From Dokdonella sp. (lineage in GTDB: Bacteria; Pseudomonadota; Gammaproteobacteria; Xanthomonadales; Rhodanobacteraceae): a DNA stretch of 64,000 nucleotides. The stretch is taken from assembly GCA_016712865.1 (NCBI GenBank), contig JADJQH010000001.1:278092-342091 (forward strand). Reading direction: 5' to 3'. The position numbers and the translations under genes were made by a program. This document shows positions 63,035 to 64,000 of the stretch, in pieces (the stretch's first letter is position 1; every line of letters starts with the position of its first letter). The notes beneath the pieces were generated by a model. That model had not been told where the DNA came from and searched no databases. It saw only the letters and a program-made list of their open reading frames with translations.

Positions 63035-64000
63035 ATGCTAGCTTTTCAGCTTCTGGCCTTGGTTAGGCGGCTGCGTATCGCCACAAGCCCCGCGCCCCTA
63101 CGCGCACGCACCGGATGAGGTTCGTGCCCGGTTAGTTCAGTTGATCCCGCCGAAAACGCCGGATCGCGCAGGCTGGGCAGCCGATATCCAGTCCTCGTTT
63201 CCAGATGTTGGATATTCCTCCGAGTACCGAAGAACCTGTGCGCCGCCCTGGCCGTCATTGCCCAAGAGTCGACATTCGTGGCCGATCCGGTGGTGCCCGA
63301 CTTGGGACAGATCGCACGCAAGGAATCCGAGCATCGCGCCGCCCAGCACCACGACCCTGCACCTTTGCCGTGGGCATTGCGCTCAACTGGGGAACTCGCC
63401 CGATGGGCGGCACCAGCTACGCGGATCGCATTGCCCGCGTGCGCAGCGAGCGCGAGCTCAGCCCGAAATCTGCGAAGACCTGATTGAGTCGCCGTGCCTT
63501 TGGGGCGTCGATTGTTTGCCGATTCAATCCGGTACGCACCGGCGGACCCATGCAGGTGAGCATCGCCTTCGCCGAGCGTCATGCCGCCGACCATGCGAAT
63601 CCCTTTGCTGCCGATGGCTCGATCCGCCATGCCGTGTTCACGCGGCGCGGTGGTTTAATAGCTTTCCGGTATCGCCCACCTGCTCGACTATCCGACCAAT
63701 TATCCACAGCACCCGTGCCGGTTTGCCGATTTCGGTGTCGGCTGGTATGCCAGTCGCAATGCCGCGTTCAGAGCCGCGCTCGGCATTGCCACCGGCGTGC
63801 CCTTGCGCTTGATGGCGATCTGCTTGTTCCCGGCAGGCTCAGTGCGGCCTGAAGCGGCGGCCCGCACCTTGCCAGGCCGCAGTTGCGGCAAGGTGATGCC
63901 GGCGTTCATCGCCAGCTCGCGATGTGTGGGGGCGAACTGGCGTTCGAGGAAAGCGCTGTATCGCGGGGTGTTCGAGATTGTCGATCGTCGCAAGGGCAAA
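63035..64000 (+). pseudogene. DUF1615 lipoprotein, multiply frameshifted, runs off the window
   Basis: Segments typical of DUF1615 appear in different forward frames: PPKTPDRAGWAADIQ, then ESTFVADPVVPDLG, then GGPMQVSIAFAERHAADHANP, IRHAVFTRRGG, and finally GWYASRNAAFRAALG. A start near 63035 would give a lipoprotein signal, but its frame is broken at once. At least five indels are needed to join the pieces. The 3' end lies outside the window. From 62758 to 63034 no gene is seen. Confidence 0.65.

Overview
The window looks like a chromosome or large contig of a high-GC gammaproteobacterium, probably of the Xanthomonadales. That placement is inferred from GC content and the gene repertoire (orn, sbcB, epmA, ligA, a PKD-bearing M28 peptidase, DUF1615); no rRNA or other marker is present. 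Two accessory regions dominate, and they share the same recombination machinery.

Region A (about 1-18.5 kb). It opens with the end of a copper/silver cusBA operon. A leftward block follows. In transcription order it holds a KfrA/TnpT-like gene with a divergent TnpS-like tyrosine recombinase, an AAA+ ATPase, a subtilisin-like protease, a small basic protein, an ECF-like sigma factor, a Cro-like partner, an ImmA/IrrE-UvrD-nuclease fusion, and a complete ubiquitin-like conjugation operon (tandem Ubl, E2, JAMM peptidase, E1). A HEPN-like protein lies downstream. The Ubl operon has the order of the known antiphage Bil system. New here is a 30-bp bipartite motif, TTTCCGATTT-N10-CTGCGACTTA, with identical half-sites and spacing. 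It occurs about 50 nt upstream of both the sigma gene and the Ubl gene. I infer that the sigma factor drives itself, its ImmA/UvrD partners and the conjugation operon.

Region B (21085-43729) is a complete 22.6-kb Tn3-family transposon of the Tn4651 type. It has 38-bp terminal inverted repeats (37/38 identical) and a perfect 5-bp target duplication (GGTTC), and it sits inside a REP-like element. It carries tnpA, tnpS and tnpT. Its cargo is mer (merR, merT, merP and a GDCCVxC protein), a pbrR/pbrT-like module feeding into CDF-czcCBA, and an oppositely oriented cus cluster (outer-membrane channel, adaptor, pump, lipoprotein, CusF). A perfect 16-bp hairpin separates the converging operons. The tnpS and tnpT genes lie 16 kb apart with the metal cargo between them, and the predicted crossover core stayed beside tnpT.

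The rest is ordinary chromosome: a PLP decarboxylase between the two regions, then an SDR protein, a TRIC channel, orn, sbcB, DUF2461, an MFS transporter, a YeeE/YedE pair, epmA, ligA, a TPR protein, an ECF sigma factor with a downstream membrane protein, YigZ, a histidine phosphatase, an M28 peptidase, DUF1456 and DUF1615. Several MITE/REP-like elements lie between them. Many genes in 56.5-64 kb, and single genes near 9.5, 18.3 and 19.7 kb, carry single-base indels, often at homopolymers. This looks more like assembly error than decay. The transposon interior shows no such indels.
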